A stretch of 64,000 nt of DNA from Oryzias latipes (taxonomy: Eukaryota > Chordata > Actinopteri > Beloniformes > Adrianichthyidae): contig NC_019859.2 in NCBI RefSeq assembly GCF_002234675.1, positions 6,789,240 to 6,853,239 of the forward strand, written 5' to 3'. Shown one piece after another: positions 1 through 12,990 of the stretch. Under the pieces are notes generated by a model that saw only the letters and a program-made list of their open reading frames with translations, made no database searches and was not told the DNA's origin. The translations under genes were made by a program, and so were the position numbers. Positions within the stretch are counted from its first letter, which is position 1, and each line of letters opens with the position of its first letter.

Positions 1-3000
1 GTCTGGAACAATCAAGAAAAATCTGTAACATCTGCCATGGAGGTCTAGAGATGTTTTTATTGTTTATGCCTAAATTATACCTAGATCAAAACTCTGTTCA
101 AACCAGAAATAATGACCAGTGAAGATACAAATATGTTTATCCTTTTTTATTTTCTCTATGAAGACTCTCATTCATCCAGGTTGATTCCATCATAATAGTA
201 GGTGTAGGGGCTGTCAGCTGGACTTAGTTTACAAGACGTTTCACCTCTTATCCAAGAGGCTTTGTCAATTCTGAATTAGCTAGTAAAAGAGCTGGTATAT
301 ATGTGCTCATGGGGGAGGAGTCAGACCTGAAACTGGATAGTATTGTCAACTTAGCCTACATGGTTTCGGGTCGTTAAGAGTCCTTTGTCCTCAGCTGGGG
401 GTTGGGGAGCCAGTGACTCCCTCCCCAAACTGGTCATCTCTTTCCAGGTGGAACTGGTTCGGGTTGTTTGGGTTTCAGAACACTACCGTAGATGGATGGA
501 AGAATAAACCTGAGACCTGAGGCTTCTTTAACTCCACACTCAAACCATCCTTTTTCATTTTATTTAAGTATTTTCACATCAGAATTTAAAATATAGTTTA
601 GATCTCTCCAAACATTTTGTTTAAGTTTTAAACTTGAACCAATGATGTTTTTTTTTGATGGTTTCTTCTGAGAGATCTTGAGTCAAAACAGAAATTCTTC
701 TTGGAAACTAAACTTCTAGAGTAAAACTGGCGGGTCAGCAGAGCTGTAAGCTGCTCAGGAGAAGGAGAAAGTGATAACAGACACAAATAGCCTAATCCAA
801 TAACTCTGTTATTCAACTCTTCTCCTTCTGAAGAGTAATTTACATTTCTTAAATTTTGAACACTAAGTAATTCACAAAAATAGATTGCATTTAGCTCTAA
901 AGGTGTATTTTTAGTCAATAAAAGAGCCAAAACCTCAGAAGGAGTTCTAACAGAAATACCCCCCCCCCCCCCCGCACCTTACACGATGGCTGTAATTGGA
1001 TTTGTTGGTCTACCTGGTAAAGACCTATAAAAGGTGCCTTGACCTGGTTTATCTGGTGATTCAATGTCATCTTCTCTGAAGAGGCTGTAGAGGTGGACAC
1101 TGCAGACCAACTCTGTCGCAGAAGAGGAAAGAAAAATCTCCCACAGTCAGTCAAAGGAAAGAGAGGTGAGGTCTTTACAAAAACTCTTTTGCCTCCATAC
1201 ACCTGGTTCAATTCACGTTTTTGGATTCAAGATTTCATTGTGACGTCGATGAAGGTTCTTATCTTTCCAAGTAACATCTTGAAGTTGAGTCATGGCATCT
1301 GGACTTAAAGTCTTCTTTCTTGAAACTTTCAACGGGTGGCTGTTGTGTTTATTGTGAAGCTCTAAAGAAGATTGTTAGACTGCTTTTGGAGTTGTTTGAT
1401 TTCCAAGAATTTAAGGTTTTATACAATAATTGATGCAGAATCAATGATGAGTTAATCCAAACATGATACATCTTTATTAATATATCAAATAACAATTCGA
1501 CAATGAGAGATAAAATAAAAATAAAAGAAAGATTTATTTGGGAAACAAAAGATGGGCGTAGTCCATCGTCTGGCCGATGACGTCTTGCATCCTGGTGGGA
1601 TGAGCCCGGAAAATAAGGCCCATGGAGCCTGGACGCTGATGGCCGTTGAGGGCCAGTTCATGACAAAGCATTGGTTTATGACGGAATGGAGGAGGAATGG
1701 TGAACGGGTTAACGTCCATGAATTTAAAAGCAAAAATATGATTGTGACTGGCTGAGAGGAAAAGGCAGGTAGTTTAGCTAATGGTTCAGAGTGAATGCCT
1801 AACTGATGAGTGGCGTGTAGAGCGAGTGACAAAGAACCCAGCGTACCTGGAGGCGAGGTAGATTTTCCTTTTTGAAATGGCGCCAAAGCTTCACTCTACT
1901 ATTTCGTTTGGGTAGATAACTAGCCAACATTTTGGCACTGGGGTTTAGACTTCGTGGGGAAAATTGCCTTAAAAAGCTTGGGTAGGAAATCCTATTACCA
2001 AATGTCACAGTGTCTGCTGTGTGTTACCAAGGCAACACCAAAAACTGTAAGATTTTGAAAGTCATTTGAGATGACTACATTCTACTTCAACCTATAAATC
2101 ACAAAATTTGGTTCACATTTTTGTCACATTAAGACATAAAAAAAAAAAAACCGATTAATCAACATAGGTTTTCCTCATCACAAAGGTTTGCAGCTTCATC
2201 ACATCCCAACAACAACCACAACCATTCATATTGACGTTAAAGATCATGGAAAACTTTTCCATTACCTGAATCTTATTATGATTCCTACGGCAAATTAAGT
2301 AAGACGGCAGCTCCTAAAGGTATAAAAAGACACTCAGACAAACTTCATCAACTTGGTTAAAACTTCATTAAAGTCCATTCAAAGTGAAATGTAGATTATG
2401 TATTACCTTCCTTTTTTCTTTTTAAACATGTTTTATTTGCTTTCTGTGGGTCATTAGACATTCATACCAAAAAAGCAAATGACGGGTAAGAGTGCCAGCA
2501 CCTCATATTCTGTCATTCTGTCAAACACAGCATAAGGGACGTTCTGTTCCCATTGTGCAACACTAGTACGGCAGTATCATTTCCTCTTGGCTGCTGATGA
2601 GATGATCGGTTGTCTTTGTGTTAATGTCCAGAGGCTGTGAATCTGCAAGAAATCACATTATGAAACTACGTCAGGGTGGAGTAACATATCTGGATGAAGA
2701 GGTTTTGAAGTGCAAGACTCAGAGAGAATCCGTTTAGAGGCACAACATACTTTTAAGTATTAGGTGCTTGAGGAACTTTGTGTTTATGAAGCTAGAAACT
2801 AACAAATACCCTAGATAAATACATAATATTTCATGTCATTTATGTCTTGTGCATGCCAGCATTTTTATATAAAGAAGCTGTGATCACTCTACTGATCGTA
2901 GCAAATGTTAAAGAAAGTTAACAAATGCAAGTTCTCAACAAAGTCCTATATAAATTGAAATTCAAAAGTAACTTTACTGTTGGAGAACACACCAAAATTC

Positions 3001-3036
3001 TTTTTTAAGTAAAATATAATAGTAAAAATGGTAAGT
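1..3036. other. Non-coding stretch with degenerate repeats
   Basis: I see no convincing gene. The segment near 150-520 has the texture of an old interspersed element ('caagacgtttcacctcttatccaagaggcttt'-like wording is common in fish repeats), but I cannot place its family. A C-run lies at 961-974 and A-runs occur near 2138-2150. The short open frames at 915-1308 and 1485-1886 overlap each other on both strands and show no recognisable motif. Confidence 0.5.
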
Positions 3037-3042
3037 CTCCCT
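3037..3042. repeat. Left 6-bp target-site duplication (CTCCCT)
   Basis: Identical to 4127-4132 and directly abutting the inverted end of the transposon at 3043-4126. Confidence 0.75.
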
Positions 3043-4126
3043 TACGACGGAGTATTAGGGCCACCAAAAAAAAAAATTAGAGCCACCAAAAAAAAAAAAA
3101 AAGTACAATTACGAGATTTTATCTCGTAAATTTAGGAGATAAAAACTCGTAAATTTACGACTTTTTATCTCATACATTTACGACTTAAAATCTCATAAAT
3201 TTACGAGAAAAAAGTCGTAGATTAAGGAAAAAACACCGAAGTTGTCCGTTTATCGGAACCTAGCTTGAAGATGAAGTATGTGGAGCCTTTTGTGAAGCTT
3301 CATTTCCGGATTATTATAGGTTTAAAACAAAGAGATTCTGAACCTTTTGGCGACTCAAAATCAGATTATTTTCCCTGTAGCAGTCTTTCCGGGGTTCAGT
3401 GTCAGTAAAGCGGAGTTTAATATGTAAAATAAGGAGCTCAGAGACACGTTTGGGTGTAGACAATCGCTGCAGCCTTTATTCTCCTTTTCATTCACATTTT
3501 CTGAAGTTCATTTGTCTCATTACGTCATGAACCTGTCATCCCAACACCAATGCGGAAGTAAACAGTGTTATAAACGCCCCCTCCTGCAGATGAAATGTCC
3601 CGTTTCAGCATAAAACAATAAAGAGGAATGAAAATAGTGTTTTATATTAGCTTTGGAACGTTGAAAATGCCAAAAAAAAAGTGCTCCTCCTTTTGTGTGA
3701 CGGAAGCGTCACACAGACGTAGAGTCTTGTCTTTGGTGGAGAAAGGATTCAAGCGAACAGCTGCAGGGACACCGACGACTGCTTCATCGGGCTGCAGAGA
3801 TCCTGCAAACCAACCATCAATAAATAAAACTTTAATGAATCGTAAATCAAAAAAAATGAGCTTCCAGATATTTGGAACATTATCAATAAACATTCAGCTC
3901 ACCTGTTCAACAAAGTTTAGTCGGTCTTCTCTGCGGCTGCACGGCCTTCACCTGCTGCTCTGCATGCTAACTTCCACTGTAATCTCCTAAAATTACGACT
4001 TTTTTTCTCCTAAATTTACGAGTTTTTATCTCCTAAATTTACGAGATAAAATCTCGTAATTTTACTTTTTTCCTTTTGGTGGCTCTAATTTTTTTTTTTT
4101 TTTGGTGGCCCTAATACTCCGTCGTA
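3043..4126. mobile_element. Non-autonomous DNA transposon with long TIRs and 6-bp TSD
   Basis: The left end starts TACGACGGAGTATTAGGGCC and the right end is its reverse complement. The inverted similarity continues for about 130 bp through an A-rich tract, 'agagccacc' and a run of small palindromes of the type 'ctcgtaaatttacgag'. The 1,084-bp element is flanked by the 6-bp direct repeat CTCCCT at 3037-3042 and 4127-4132. No transposase is encoded: the open frames inside (3628-3990 plus, 3642-3893 minus) overlap and carry no domain signature. A 6-bp duplication is unusual among common fish superfamilies (TA, TTAA, 3 bp or 8 bp), so I do not assign one. Confidence 0.85.
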
Positions 4127-4132
4127 CTCCCT
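4127..4132. repeat. Right 6-bp target-site duplication (CTCCCT)
   Basis: Identical to 3037-3042 and directly follows the right inverted end. Confidence 0.75.
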
Positions 4133-4254
4133 ACACATGTACACATTCTACAAAAATTGACGGGGAAAAACAGGTCATAAAATGAAATTGACACATAAGG
4201 GAAATGGAACATCGACTTAAAACTAAACAAAAAAGATGAGTTTTTGGTATAAAT

Positions 4255-4570
4255 ATCCACAATGCAGGGAGCCTTCAGATCCCAAGGCAGGCCGTTCCAC
4301 AGACGAGGCTCACAGTGGCCTCGTCGTGGGGTTTTGTTCTGACTAATACAAAAATCTTAAAGCTGACTGGGTCCCAGTGCCAAGATTTCAAAATTAGAGT
4401 AAAATGCTTCTTCTTTCTGGTTCTGGTAAAGAGACGTGCAGGCGAGTTTTAAACTAGCTGGAGCCGATTAATTGTGTTTTTCTTAACACCAGCAGTAATT
4501 TATTCTAGTGTGTATTAATATTTCAGCACAGGCTCTAGAGAAAAAGGGTCTCAATCAGGCAATATTTTTA
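4255..4570. repeat. Degenerate interspersed repeat
   Basis: The wording 'gccgttccacagacgagg', 'ctgactgggtcccagtgccaag' and 'gctggagccgatt' matches the style of an abundant fish interspersed repeat that carries no intact coding sequence. Its family is not certain from sequence alone. Nothing else is evident between 4133 and 4830. Confidence 0.4.
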
Positions 4571-4830
4571 TGATGATAAAAAAATGAACTGTGCAACATT
4601 TGAAGTGTGCTTCAAATGGAAGATCTAAAATCCCAGTGAGGTTTCTGACTTTAGTGCACACATTCAAAATATGAGATGATGAGAAAAAATGCACCATCTT
4701 TCTCAGCCTCAGGACCGACAATTGATTCTCTGTTTTGTCTTGATCTGGCTTTAAAAAGTTCTTTCCCATCCTTGTTTCAATATCTTAAATTCAACTTATT
4801 TTTTAACATCTTCTTTTGGCATTTTTCTCA

Positions 4831-5360
4831 TGATGGAGGACATATATATAAACAAAATTAAGCTTAAAATTGCCTTTCTTGAGTATGTCTTTATTCAAAT
4901 CGTTGTGAAACAGTAGCAGATGAAAAATTCCTGGAAAAAGCTTGTAGGTGTGGCATAGAACCTACAACAGCAATCCACAAGCTCCCAGCTCTGCCTCATT
5001 CCGATGCATCCAGTTGTAGACGTAGATCCATGTACGTCTTTGTTTTCCTCATCTGACCTGTCGTCTGGCTCAAAACTGTATGGTTGGATAGCTCCAATAT
5101 TGCTTGCCATGCTGGGGTTGTGAGGGGCTGTAAGCTAGCAGGAGAGAATGTAAACAAATAGATAATGGGAAGTGGAGGCCGGCTTACTCCGCACCAACTC
5201 AGAGGCGAACCTCCCCAAACTCCTGCCACTCAGCAGAAAAAGTTCCTAGAAAGCGACAATTAAAAAAGAAATATGGCTAAAAATTGCAAAAGTTTAATTA
5301 AAAGACCACTGGGAACGCTTTTACAATAGATCAAACTATGTTTGGAGTGGCACTTTAAAA
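4831..5360. repeat. Dispersed repeat family A, copy 1
   Basis: It shares blocks with 9213-9480 (start 'gatggaggaca.ata.ata', 'tttcttgagtatgtctttatt' type, 'ggggctgtaagctagc.ggagag') and with 29385-29675 ('tccaata.tgct.gccat', 'ggctgtaagctag', 'aattaaaagaccactggga', 'aatagatcaaa.tatg'). A short inverted piece occurs near 30325-30355. No coding capacity and no obvious terminal repeats. This is a multi-copy element seen only by comparison within the window. Confidence 0.6.
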
Positions 5361-6115
5361 GGTTATCAATGGGTCCCATGTCCCACAGCGTTATTGCATC
5401 ACCCATAGGATTTTGAATGATGAAAATAAAACCCAAAGCAGCATGGCCATAATGACTGGAGTTCAAATCATTCAACCCAACAATGTTCCAACAATAGACA
5501 ACAAAGATGAGAAAAGTAAGAATTGACTCTCCAAGAAAATCAAGCAATAGGGTTGTACCATTTAACATAGAGGTCAAAGGGGAAAAGCTCCCCTCTGAAA
5601 CCAGCGTTCAGCGGTCAATTAAGGAACTGCAATACTTAAGAAATGGAATGTGGAGGCTTAAGAAAACATGCAGTGATGTTAGGGAATATAAGCATGAATT
5701 TTATGAATTTACAATGGCTGCCATGTTTGAGAATAGTTTGTCAAATATAGTTTTTGCGTTTTCTCCCACAGATCTTACGTATCTCCTTTGACTTGACACA
5801 GCAAAAAGAAAATAAGGATATAACTTTTTAAGAAAAATTTGACATTTTTGGAAAAAAACAGACTAATATTATATATTAAATAATATATTTTATTATATCA
5901 TTTTTTGGGCCTGTATCAATATTATTGTGATGCCTTCTGTATAACTCCATTTGTCTGGTGTTTGTTCAAAAAATCATACATTTTTTCTGTTGTACATTGT
6001 AAAAGTCACTTACCAAACAAATAAGTAAAGGTAAAGCGAAAAAAAAAATACTGGCTATATTTTTTTTTTAGTCCACAATCTCTCATGACAGGAATCTTTC
6101 TCTGTTCCTCTTCAG
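5361..6115. other. Non-coding; likely intron upstream of exon at 6116
   Basis: AT-rich sequence without a credible coding frame. Its end (about 6058-6115) is a pyrimidine-rich tract ending in 'ttcctcttcag', which reads as a good 3' splice site for the exon that follows. Confidence 0.4.
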
Positions 6116-6488
6116 GATGAAGAGCAGATACCTCCTCTCCAGTGTTGACAGACTCCCCACCATCAATGAGATGCAAGAAAGTCCCACAGAGGATGGAGAC
6201 CTGGACTGGTGCACTCACACCATGGAGGAGTATGTGGAGTCCATCAAGGAGCTCTCCCAGCCAGCCTGCTACCCGCTACACGGGCCCCTCAGAGGCCACC
6301 GCCGCTGGACAGGGCGACGTGCCGTCACACCTCCCGTCATTTTTCTGAACTCTTCAAAGATCCATTCTCACTGGTCCTCAGACGAGTCACTGATGTCATC
6401 GGAGCAATCAAACTTTGAGCCATCCCTGCACTTTAAACAGGGATTTCTGGACATGGTGTCTCGATCCCTGTTTGCAGGACTCCTATGA
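6116..6488 (+). CDS. Probable terminal coding exon of an unrecognised gene
   Basis: A strong acceptor (polypyrimidine tract plus CAG ending at 6115) precedes an open frame that runs to TGA at 6486-6488. AATAAA follows at 6536-6541, which suggests a last exon with a short 3'UTR. The first 50 or so residues look protein-like: acidic, with DGDLDWCTHTMEEYVESIKE, and GC-rich at third positions. The second half, after ELSQPACYPLHG, is more basic and less convincing. The exon could end earlier in another frame (DEEQIPPLQC then stop), so the phase is uncertain. No domain is recognised and no upstream exons could be joined. It may be the 3' end of a gene with long introns, or an old processed fragment. 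Confidence 0.4.
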
Positions 6489-6535
6489 GTCTGGATCAGA
6501 CTGAGCTACACCGATGATCAGAGTCGGACTGATGC

Positions 6536-6541
6536 AATAAA
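6536..6541 (+). promoter_or_regulatory. Poly(A) signal AATAAA after probable exon
   Basis: AATAAA lies 48 bp downstream of the TGA of the open frame ending at 6488, a spacing usual for a short 3'UTR. It could be chance in AT-rich DNA. Confidence 0.35.
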
Positions 6542-9212
6542 ACATGAAGCAAGCACAAATGGGATTCCCTAACAAGTGCTGAATGAAACTGACGATGAAC
6601 AAATATAAAGGGCAGAACAGAGGCGTTTGCCCGAGGCCTGAGCCTGCTAAGAGTTTCCATGGGGCCTGAGGAAAACTGAAAATATTAATGGGATTTCATC
6701 ATTTAAAGCTGCACTAATAATTTCACTTTTCTCTAAAGCACCAAGCTCAGGCAGATTTATAGTGAGAGTTATTTAAATGACAAACTACAGCTTCTGATTA
6801 AAAAGAATGACTGTAAAAATAAACTTTCCTGCTCAAAAAGTGAGAAGGCCTTTGACACGGAGCTAAAGAACCTTTAATGAATAAGAAAATCAAGCCAAAT
6901 CTCATTTAATGATGAACTTTAAGGATAGATGATTGTTTTCAATGTTAAGTGAATGAATAAAAAATTATTTTTTAATTCAAATAGCATTTTTGAAAACTAC
7001 AAACAAAAAATAATTTAAATAAATAAAGAAATAAAGAAAGGTCACAAAACTCCACAGAAGGATTTATTTTAACATATGACAACATTCGGCTGAAACTCAT
7101 AACTGAAGCACAGTAGAGGGGGGTTGATGATGTGGTCCACAAAAGCAGTTCTTTGAATTGTTGTAAGGGTCCAATTTGTGTAAACCTGTGTAAAATCAAA
7201 CAAGAATGTGAAAAAGTATTTTCTTTTTTTTATCCAAAATAATAAAAAAATAAAGTTCTAGACCAGTTTTCTTAAATTATTTTTGCATCCTCATGCATAA
7301 ACTTTTTAAAACCTTATTTTTTCATTGCTTTTGCACGTCAGACCTGCAAGGTTGATGTTCAAAAAAGCCTCGTTTCAAACTTCATGTGTTCCAAAAGTTG
7401 TAAACCTTTGTACATTTTCTGAATTTATCCTAACGCTAAGAGGGAAGTACTGATATTGCATCTGTTTGTTCAAGTTTGCTTTGCATATTTAGAATAGAAT
7501 GGACTTTTTTTGATTCCACAAAGGTGAAATTACCCTTTTTACCCTAGCTCTAATAAAAACAGCAATAATAAATAACACAAAAACTACACTTAAGAAACTT
7601 AATAGCAATAATAATTATATGCTTCGCTTTTAAATTAGGTTGCAAAGATTTTGTCAAGATTCACACAGTTGTGGTCCTGTTTTTTTCAAGTTCTAAGACT
7701 ATCTTTTTATTTTATGATTTCAGCCACAGGAGGACAACACCTCCCGAAATGGAAAACCTTCAGACTTCATTGTTCAGAATGAAAACAGCCAAAATACTAA
7801 GAAGCCAAAATTTTGCTTGAGAATGAATGAAAATGTAACTGGTTTTCAATAAAAACACATTTTTTTCCCTTGCAGATTATTTTTTTGGTGTTTTATTGTT
7901 CTAATCATTTACTTTACTAAAAGTTTGTGCTTTACTTGAACTGATTGTCAGAAAAAACTAATATTTTTGCCTGAAGTCTTCTGTATTTTACGATGAATCT
8001 ACGTCCAGACGTCAAACTTTAGTTTCTTTTTCCCTGAAATCCTTCGACTGCAGTGCAAAAAAAAAGAAAGAAAAAAAAAACTGTCTTTAGTGGGTTTTGG
8101 CAGGAGCTTCTGCCGTTCCTGCCAAGAAACATGTGGTAAGAGCAACAAGTGGCTCCCAGGAGATGATTCCACAGAACAACACTTTATCTGGCTGACCCGA
8201 AGCCGCTCATTGCACAACAGCAGTCACATGTTTGTGTGTTGAGGAGGTTGTGTTACAATGCTCTTGAAGACATGCATCATTACTGAGTGAAAGAAACCCA
8301 ATCTCAGACAGGAAAAGAGTTAAGCTTTAATTTATTGTATTGCACAATTTTAAGGGAAGGTGCTGCCTCAGCAGAGAATGGAATCAGAGGGACGATGGGC
8401 TGCAGCTTTTATGGCAGGAGAGTTTGTCAAACAACTTTAACTGAACTCTGGGATCAGTCCAGACTCGCAGGCTGATCACAAACAGCCGTGTTGCCCCCTT
8501 TTTTGCTTGTTTTTCACCACGCAGTGTTGCACAGTTTGAATCATAGCAGTGTGAGGTTGCCTTAGATCTAAAACGCAAATCACTGCTACTAAGTTCTACA
8601 GCAGAAATGTTTGAATTCAGACCTTTTCTCACTTTTTTGAGCAATCACCATGGGCAAAAAGATCCAAGAATATAACAAGATGTTCCAGCTAAGATGCTGC
8701 AATTGTGTTGTGGATGGTTTGAGGTTTTTATTTCATGTTTGCTGTAAATGAAGTCAGATGATCTGCTAATTCTCCAGCAAACAGATGAGACATGAATTTG
8801 GCCAGTTTGAGATAAAAACCAAATTAAATAATTTTAGAAACACAATGTTCCTAAAATGCACATGCTTCTAAATAGCTCTCATTAAGGTGATGGTCCACTG
8901 CAAACAAAATATTGATTTTAGAGTCTGGAGTGGATGTGTGTCAATATCAAATACTGGCATTGACAGCAACATCCACATCTTTCCAATGGATTACTTTAAC
9001 AAATCCTTCCCAGCTTCTCACACAAGCTAAGATTTGCTCTGGCAGTTGGATCCCTTTCTGTGGATCAAACTGACCTGACGACAGACCTGTGAAAACGCAG
9101 CTTTACCATGATTTTGACTCGAAACGACAGCCGCCACAGAAACATTTTCTTTAAAGACCCTCTCTGGTGAAAGTTTTGTTTTTGGTGTTTTTAACACATT
9201 CCATCTGTTGAT
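6542..9212. other. Non-coding stretch
   Basis: AT-rich sequence with A- and T-runs. I see no gene, RNA or clear transposon. The short open frames (for example 8287-8475 and 8384-8644) overlap on opposite strands and lack motifs. Confidence 0.5.
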
Positions 9213-9480
9213 GGAGGACATAAATAAAGAAAATTAAGCGCAAAAACACGTTTCTAGGGAATTCTTTATTTGTTGTAAATCAGTTGCAGAAGAAAAAAAG
9301 TGTAGTTTGAAAAAAAGTACTTCAGACTCCAAGCTCTCTGCTATGCTTCATTCTGATGTTTGTAGACAAATAGATTCATGTTCGCCTTCACTTAATAGCT
9401 CCAGTGTTGCTCTCACCAATATTGTTAGGTTGGGGGCTTAGGGGCTGTAAGCTAGCGGGAGAGCGTGTGAACCACAGACA
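9213..9480. repeat. Dispersed repeat family A, copy 2
   Basis: Shares with 4831-5360 the opening 'gatggaggacataaataaa..aaattaagc' block and the 'ggggctgtaagctagcgggagag' block, but lacks the downstream part. It merges into a further GC-richer segment (9480-9800) of unknown origin. Confidence 0.55.
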
Positions 9481-12170
9481 GTACATGTCACTGGACAAAG
9501 CGGGTGTGACGTCACTCATAGAAAATGGCTTACATCCAGAAAAATGAAATTAATCCAGTCGCCGTATTTCCGAGATATGGACGCTGCCATTTGGAGCCAG
9601 ATGACAGTGATTAGTCCGAGTCGGTCTGAGTCATGTTTCCACGGCGACTACTGTCGCCAATCATGAGTAGCTTGTTTGAAGTCCACACCCCTTCCACTGA
9701 AAGGGGCTCGGGAGAATCTATTGATCAAACGTTTGAGGTGGGGGCCAGCAGGCACCACACTGCTTTTACTGAGGCATCTGATTGGTTAGTTTATAACGTA
9801 AATATTTTGCGATAAAGAAAAAATACCACAAAATTTTTTTTAGAATAAGCAAGTTGTCAAGAAAAAGATATCAGATAATGGTTCTTCTGACAAGTACAAT
9901 GACTGAGTAACAGCAGGTACTTCCTGTTTGGAACGCGTGAAGGGGGTAGGGGTCAGTATGTCCAGTGATTTAAACGTCTATGATGTAAACAGAGAGCTCT
10001 CAGTTATGGGTCAAGGATGGGGGGGGGGGGGGGGGGGGGGGCAGGGCTGCTCCAGGCCAATAGTCTGGCCCACAACTCAGGGGTAGATCTCTAATAAACT
10101 AAGCAGAAACTCCAAACCAACACAAGTTGTTTGATTTTGGCTAAAAAGTGAATAGCCCTGGTTAAATTACTACAGGGGACACTTAAAATTGCTCAAAAGA
10201 TGATCAAAGTGGACCTGTAACACCAACATTTCTTTATTTCCTTATGGACGTCCAACCTTTACTTTAATTTTGAATATCTAGAATGGATTTGTAACAGAAT
10301 ACTGGTCCAGTTCATGATTGGGGGTGCCACTATCCCCTTTTCAAAGGGCACCATGATAGCCAACTAAACGAAATGAAAGTCTGACATTAATATGCATTCT
10401 CTGTCCAATGGAAATAAACTTGCTAGATTATCTCAATGCAACCTCACAGAAATCTATTTGTTGAAACTGTGATATGCATGTCCTGTTTCAGATTAGAGTT
10501 ATGTTTAATTAAACTCAGCTGTGTTTATTCCTATGGTTTATTTCATCTGTTCTAAACCCAAAACAATTTTCTGAGAATTCTGGAACAGAAACGCATTTTT
10601 ATAGAGAGCCCATAAACACAATTCTCCCAATCAAACAAACATTTTAATCTTGATTTACTTTCCTACTTGCAGAGTCACTGCTCAGATAAATTCAGTCTTT
10701 TACCTTTTACTTTTTTAACATTAATTGTCTTGTATTTCACATCTCTTTATAATATTTTTGTGGAAGTTATGATTTGGCACAATCTGTTTTAAATCAAGAA
10801 TATATATGCAATTAAATCTTGCAATAGATTCCTGCTCCTGAAAATCTCCCACGAAAAAAAACCGATAGAGTATTGTTTTGTGGGGAAGGTGTTTAAGTTG
10901 GCTGCAGCGAGCTCGTTTGTGTCTGCAGCATTCATTCTCACTGGATCTTTATTAGGGACCTGCTGGACTGAGCATGAGGCAGATTGTAGTCTGGATCGCT
11001 GCCTTCTCTTGGCAGAAATGGAAGAGTGTTTCAGAGTAAAAAAGCAGCACACACACTCTTGCCTCCCTGCTCACATAAACACAGTCCATGTTGGGTAATT
11101 TGTTAAAAATGCAGGAACTTTTCTTGAGTAAATAACAATAAAAAACCTTTGTAGGAGTTCAGCTGTCAGAGCTTTTACTTCATATTACTCAAAGAGATAA
11201 AACCGCTCATCAGTATGGGTACAATTAATGTTTTTTTTAGCTGTGTATTCAGGTTTATGAGCTCTTTGGGTTCAGTCTGTCTCCTGGGTAAATCTGTTCT
11301 GCTTTAAAGAGTCACATAAAAGTGAAATGTGAAACTCTGCGCAACTGCTGGCCGCTAAACTGCAGCACAGCCACAATGGATTTGGAAATAAATTGTTCAT
11401 AAAAGAAGCTTTTTATAAATTACCACCTGTCTTTGTGCAACTAAGTAGTTTAATTCGCGGCAGGAACAAAAACTGCTTTGTCATTTGTGTCTTTCTGCTG
11501 TTTCTGGCTGTAATCACTCTCTGTTCGCTGGTTGGAGGATGCAGCTGCGAGGACCCAATCCTTCCGGTCTCAGGTCATTCCAGCCGAGACGTTGCCGTGC
11601 CAAACTCTGTGTTTGGCTTTGAGAGTTTTTTTGTGGCTAGGACCAAAGCCTGCTAAAATTTCGTTCTCTTTTTGGACTGCCTTAACGAAACCCTGAATTC
11701 TGCTGTCCTCACACGACCTCTTTCCTACTCAGTGTTTTTGTTTATAAAAGAAACCTGAAAATCAGATTAACAACAGCTGCTGAAAAATAATTTCAACCTG
11801 CAGGGCAGGCCAGGGTAAGCATTATTAAGAGAAGCTCAAACGATCCAATAAAATCCTGTTAAGTGTCTTGATTGGCCAGCATGACATCCATCACGTCAGC
11901 TCGTCAGTTATTTCAATAAACATTTTGAGATTTCTGAGGAGAGGTTTGTTCGTTTTAAGATAAAATGAGATAATGGATAAACCCCAAAAAACACTACAAA
12001 TGAAATAATTAGCCCACACCTTCACTTTTAAATAAAGTTTTTTTTTAGCATTTATTTCTTTTCATGACCACAAATACATCAGACCTTGCATACGTTTTCA
12101 CAAAGGGAACAGAAAGAAGAAAACCTGTTTATCCCTTCACATTTTTTGGCCAAACACATTTTGGGGTAAA
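9481..12170. other. Non-coding stretch with G-run
   Basis: I see no gene. An uninterrupted run of 23 G lies at 10019-10041 (a likely length-polymorphic site that could form a G-quadruplex). The GC-richer part 9500-9800 reads like an interspersed repeat. The short frames at 10789-11098 overlap on both strands. Confidence 0.5.
10019..10041 (+). repeat. Poly-G tract
   Basis: Twenty-three consecutive G residues, with C-rich DNA on the other strand. Confidence 0.9.
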
Positions 12171-12172
12171 AA

Positions 12173-12175
12173 GAA

Positions 12176-12265
<90 letters not shown>

Positions 12266-12268
12266 TAT
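12173..12268. repeat. Compound microsatellite (AAAT)n-(AT)n
   Basis: About 55 bp of AAAT units pass directly into about 40 bp of AT units. The minus-strand frame reading IYIYIY/LFIYLFIY across it is an artefact of this repeat. Confidence 0.95.
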
Positions 12269-12269
12269 G

Positions 12270-12990
12270 CGTGTGTTTGTCTGCAACCAAAAAACATAAA
12301 AAGTACTTAATATAATAATAAGATAATATAATATAATATAATAACCCAGAATATCCCAGCAGACACTGGCAATGTTTGTCTTACTTCTAATTTGAAGTTG
12401 TACCTGGAATTACGCAACAAGGTTCAAGAAAACTGGTCTAGAACAAGTTTTTTCATCCTCTTTACCTTTCAAATCAAACTTTTGTTGATTCATCCCATGA
12501 TTCATCTCAATACATAAAAATAACTGTTCGGCTTTGGTAAACTTTTTTATTTATTTTTCTTGGTTTACGGTGAGATGTTTTCCACTTGATAGATGCACAC
12601 ATAATCAAATTCCAGCTCTGGAAGGGATTGTTTGAAGAGATTGGAAAAGTTCTGGAGGTGCTGGAACTGGGACTTAAGAATCTGTTTCTTTTGGACAAGA
12701 GACGAACTATGAGTCTGCACATCAATAACCCGAAAACTATTGTTTACCACATCTGGGTTCTACCACTTTTATTATCTGATTATTATGAAAACATTAATAG
12801 TTTGGTTGTTGTAGAATATATTTGCGCATATACAAAGTTTATTTTTTGAGTTGTGCGTGCAAAACATGATAAGTAAAAATATTTCAAATTGAAAAAATCT
12901 CTGACTGACTCAGATTGTAACATTTTATCATTTGTACTATAATGGAAAAGCACGGTGGTAGAGGGCCACTAATGCGGGCTCGTTTAGGAA
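12270..12990. other. Non-coding stretch
   Basis: AT-rich sequence with no recognised gene. The overlapping frames at 12507-12849 on both strands have no motif. Confidence 0.45.

Noticed and set aside
3628..3990. 120-codon frame inside the 6-bp-TSD transposon as a transposase
   Set aside because: No DDE-type or other catalytic motif, overlaps an opposite-strand frame, and length is far too short.
12079..12297. Frame encoding Ile-Tyr and Leu-Phe-Ile-Tyr repeats
   Set aside because: Direct translation of the AT/AAAT microsatellite.
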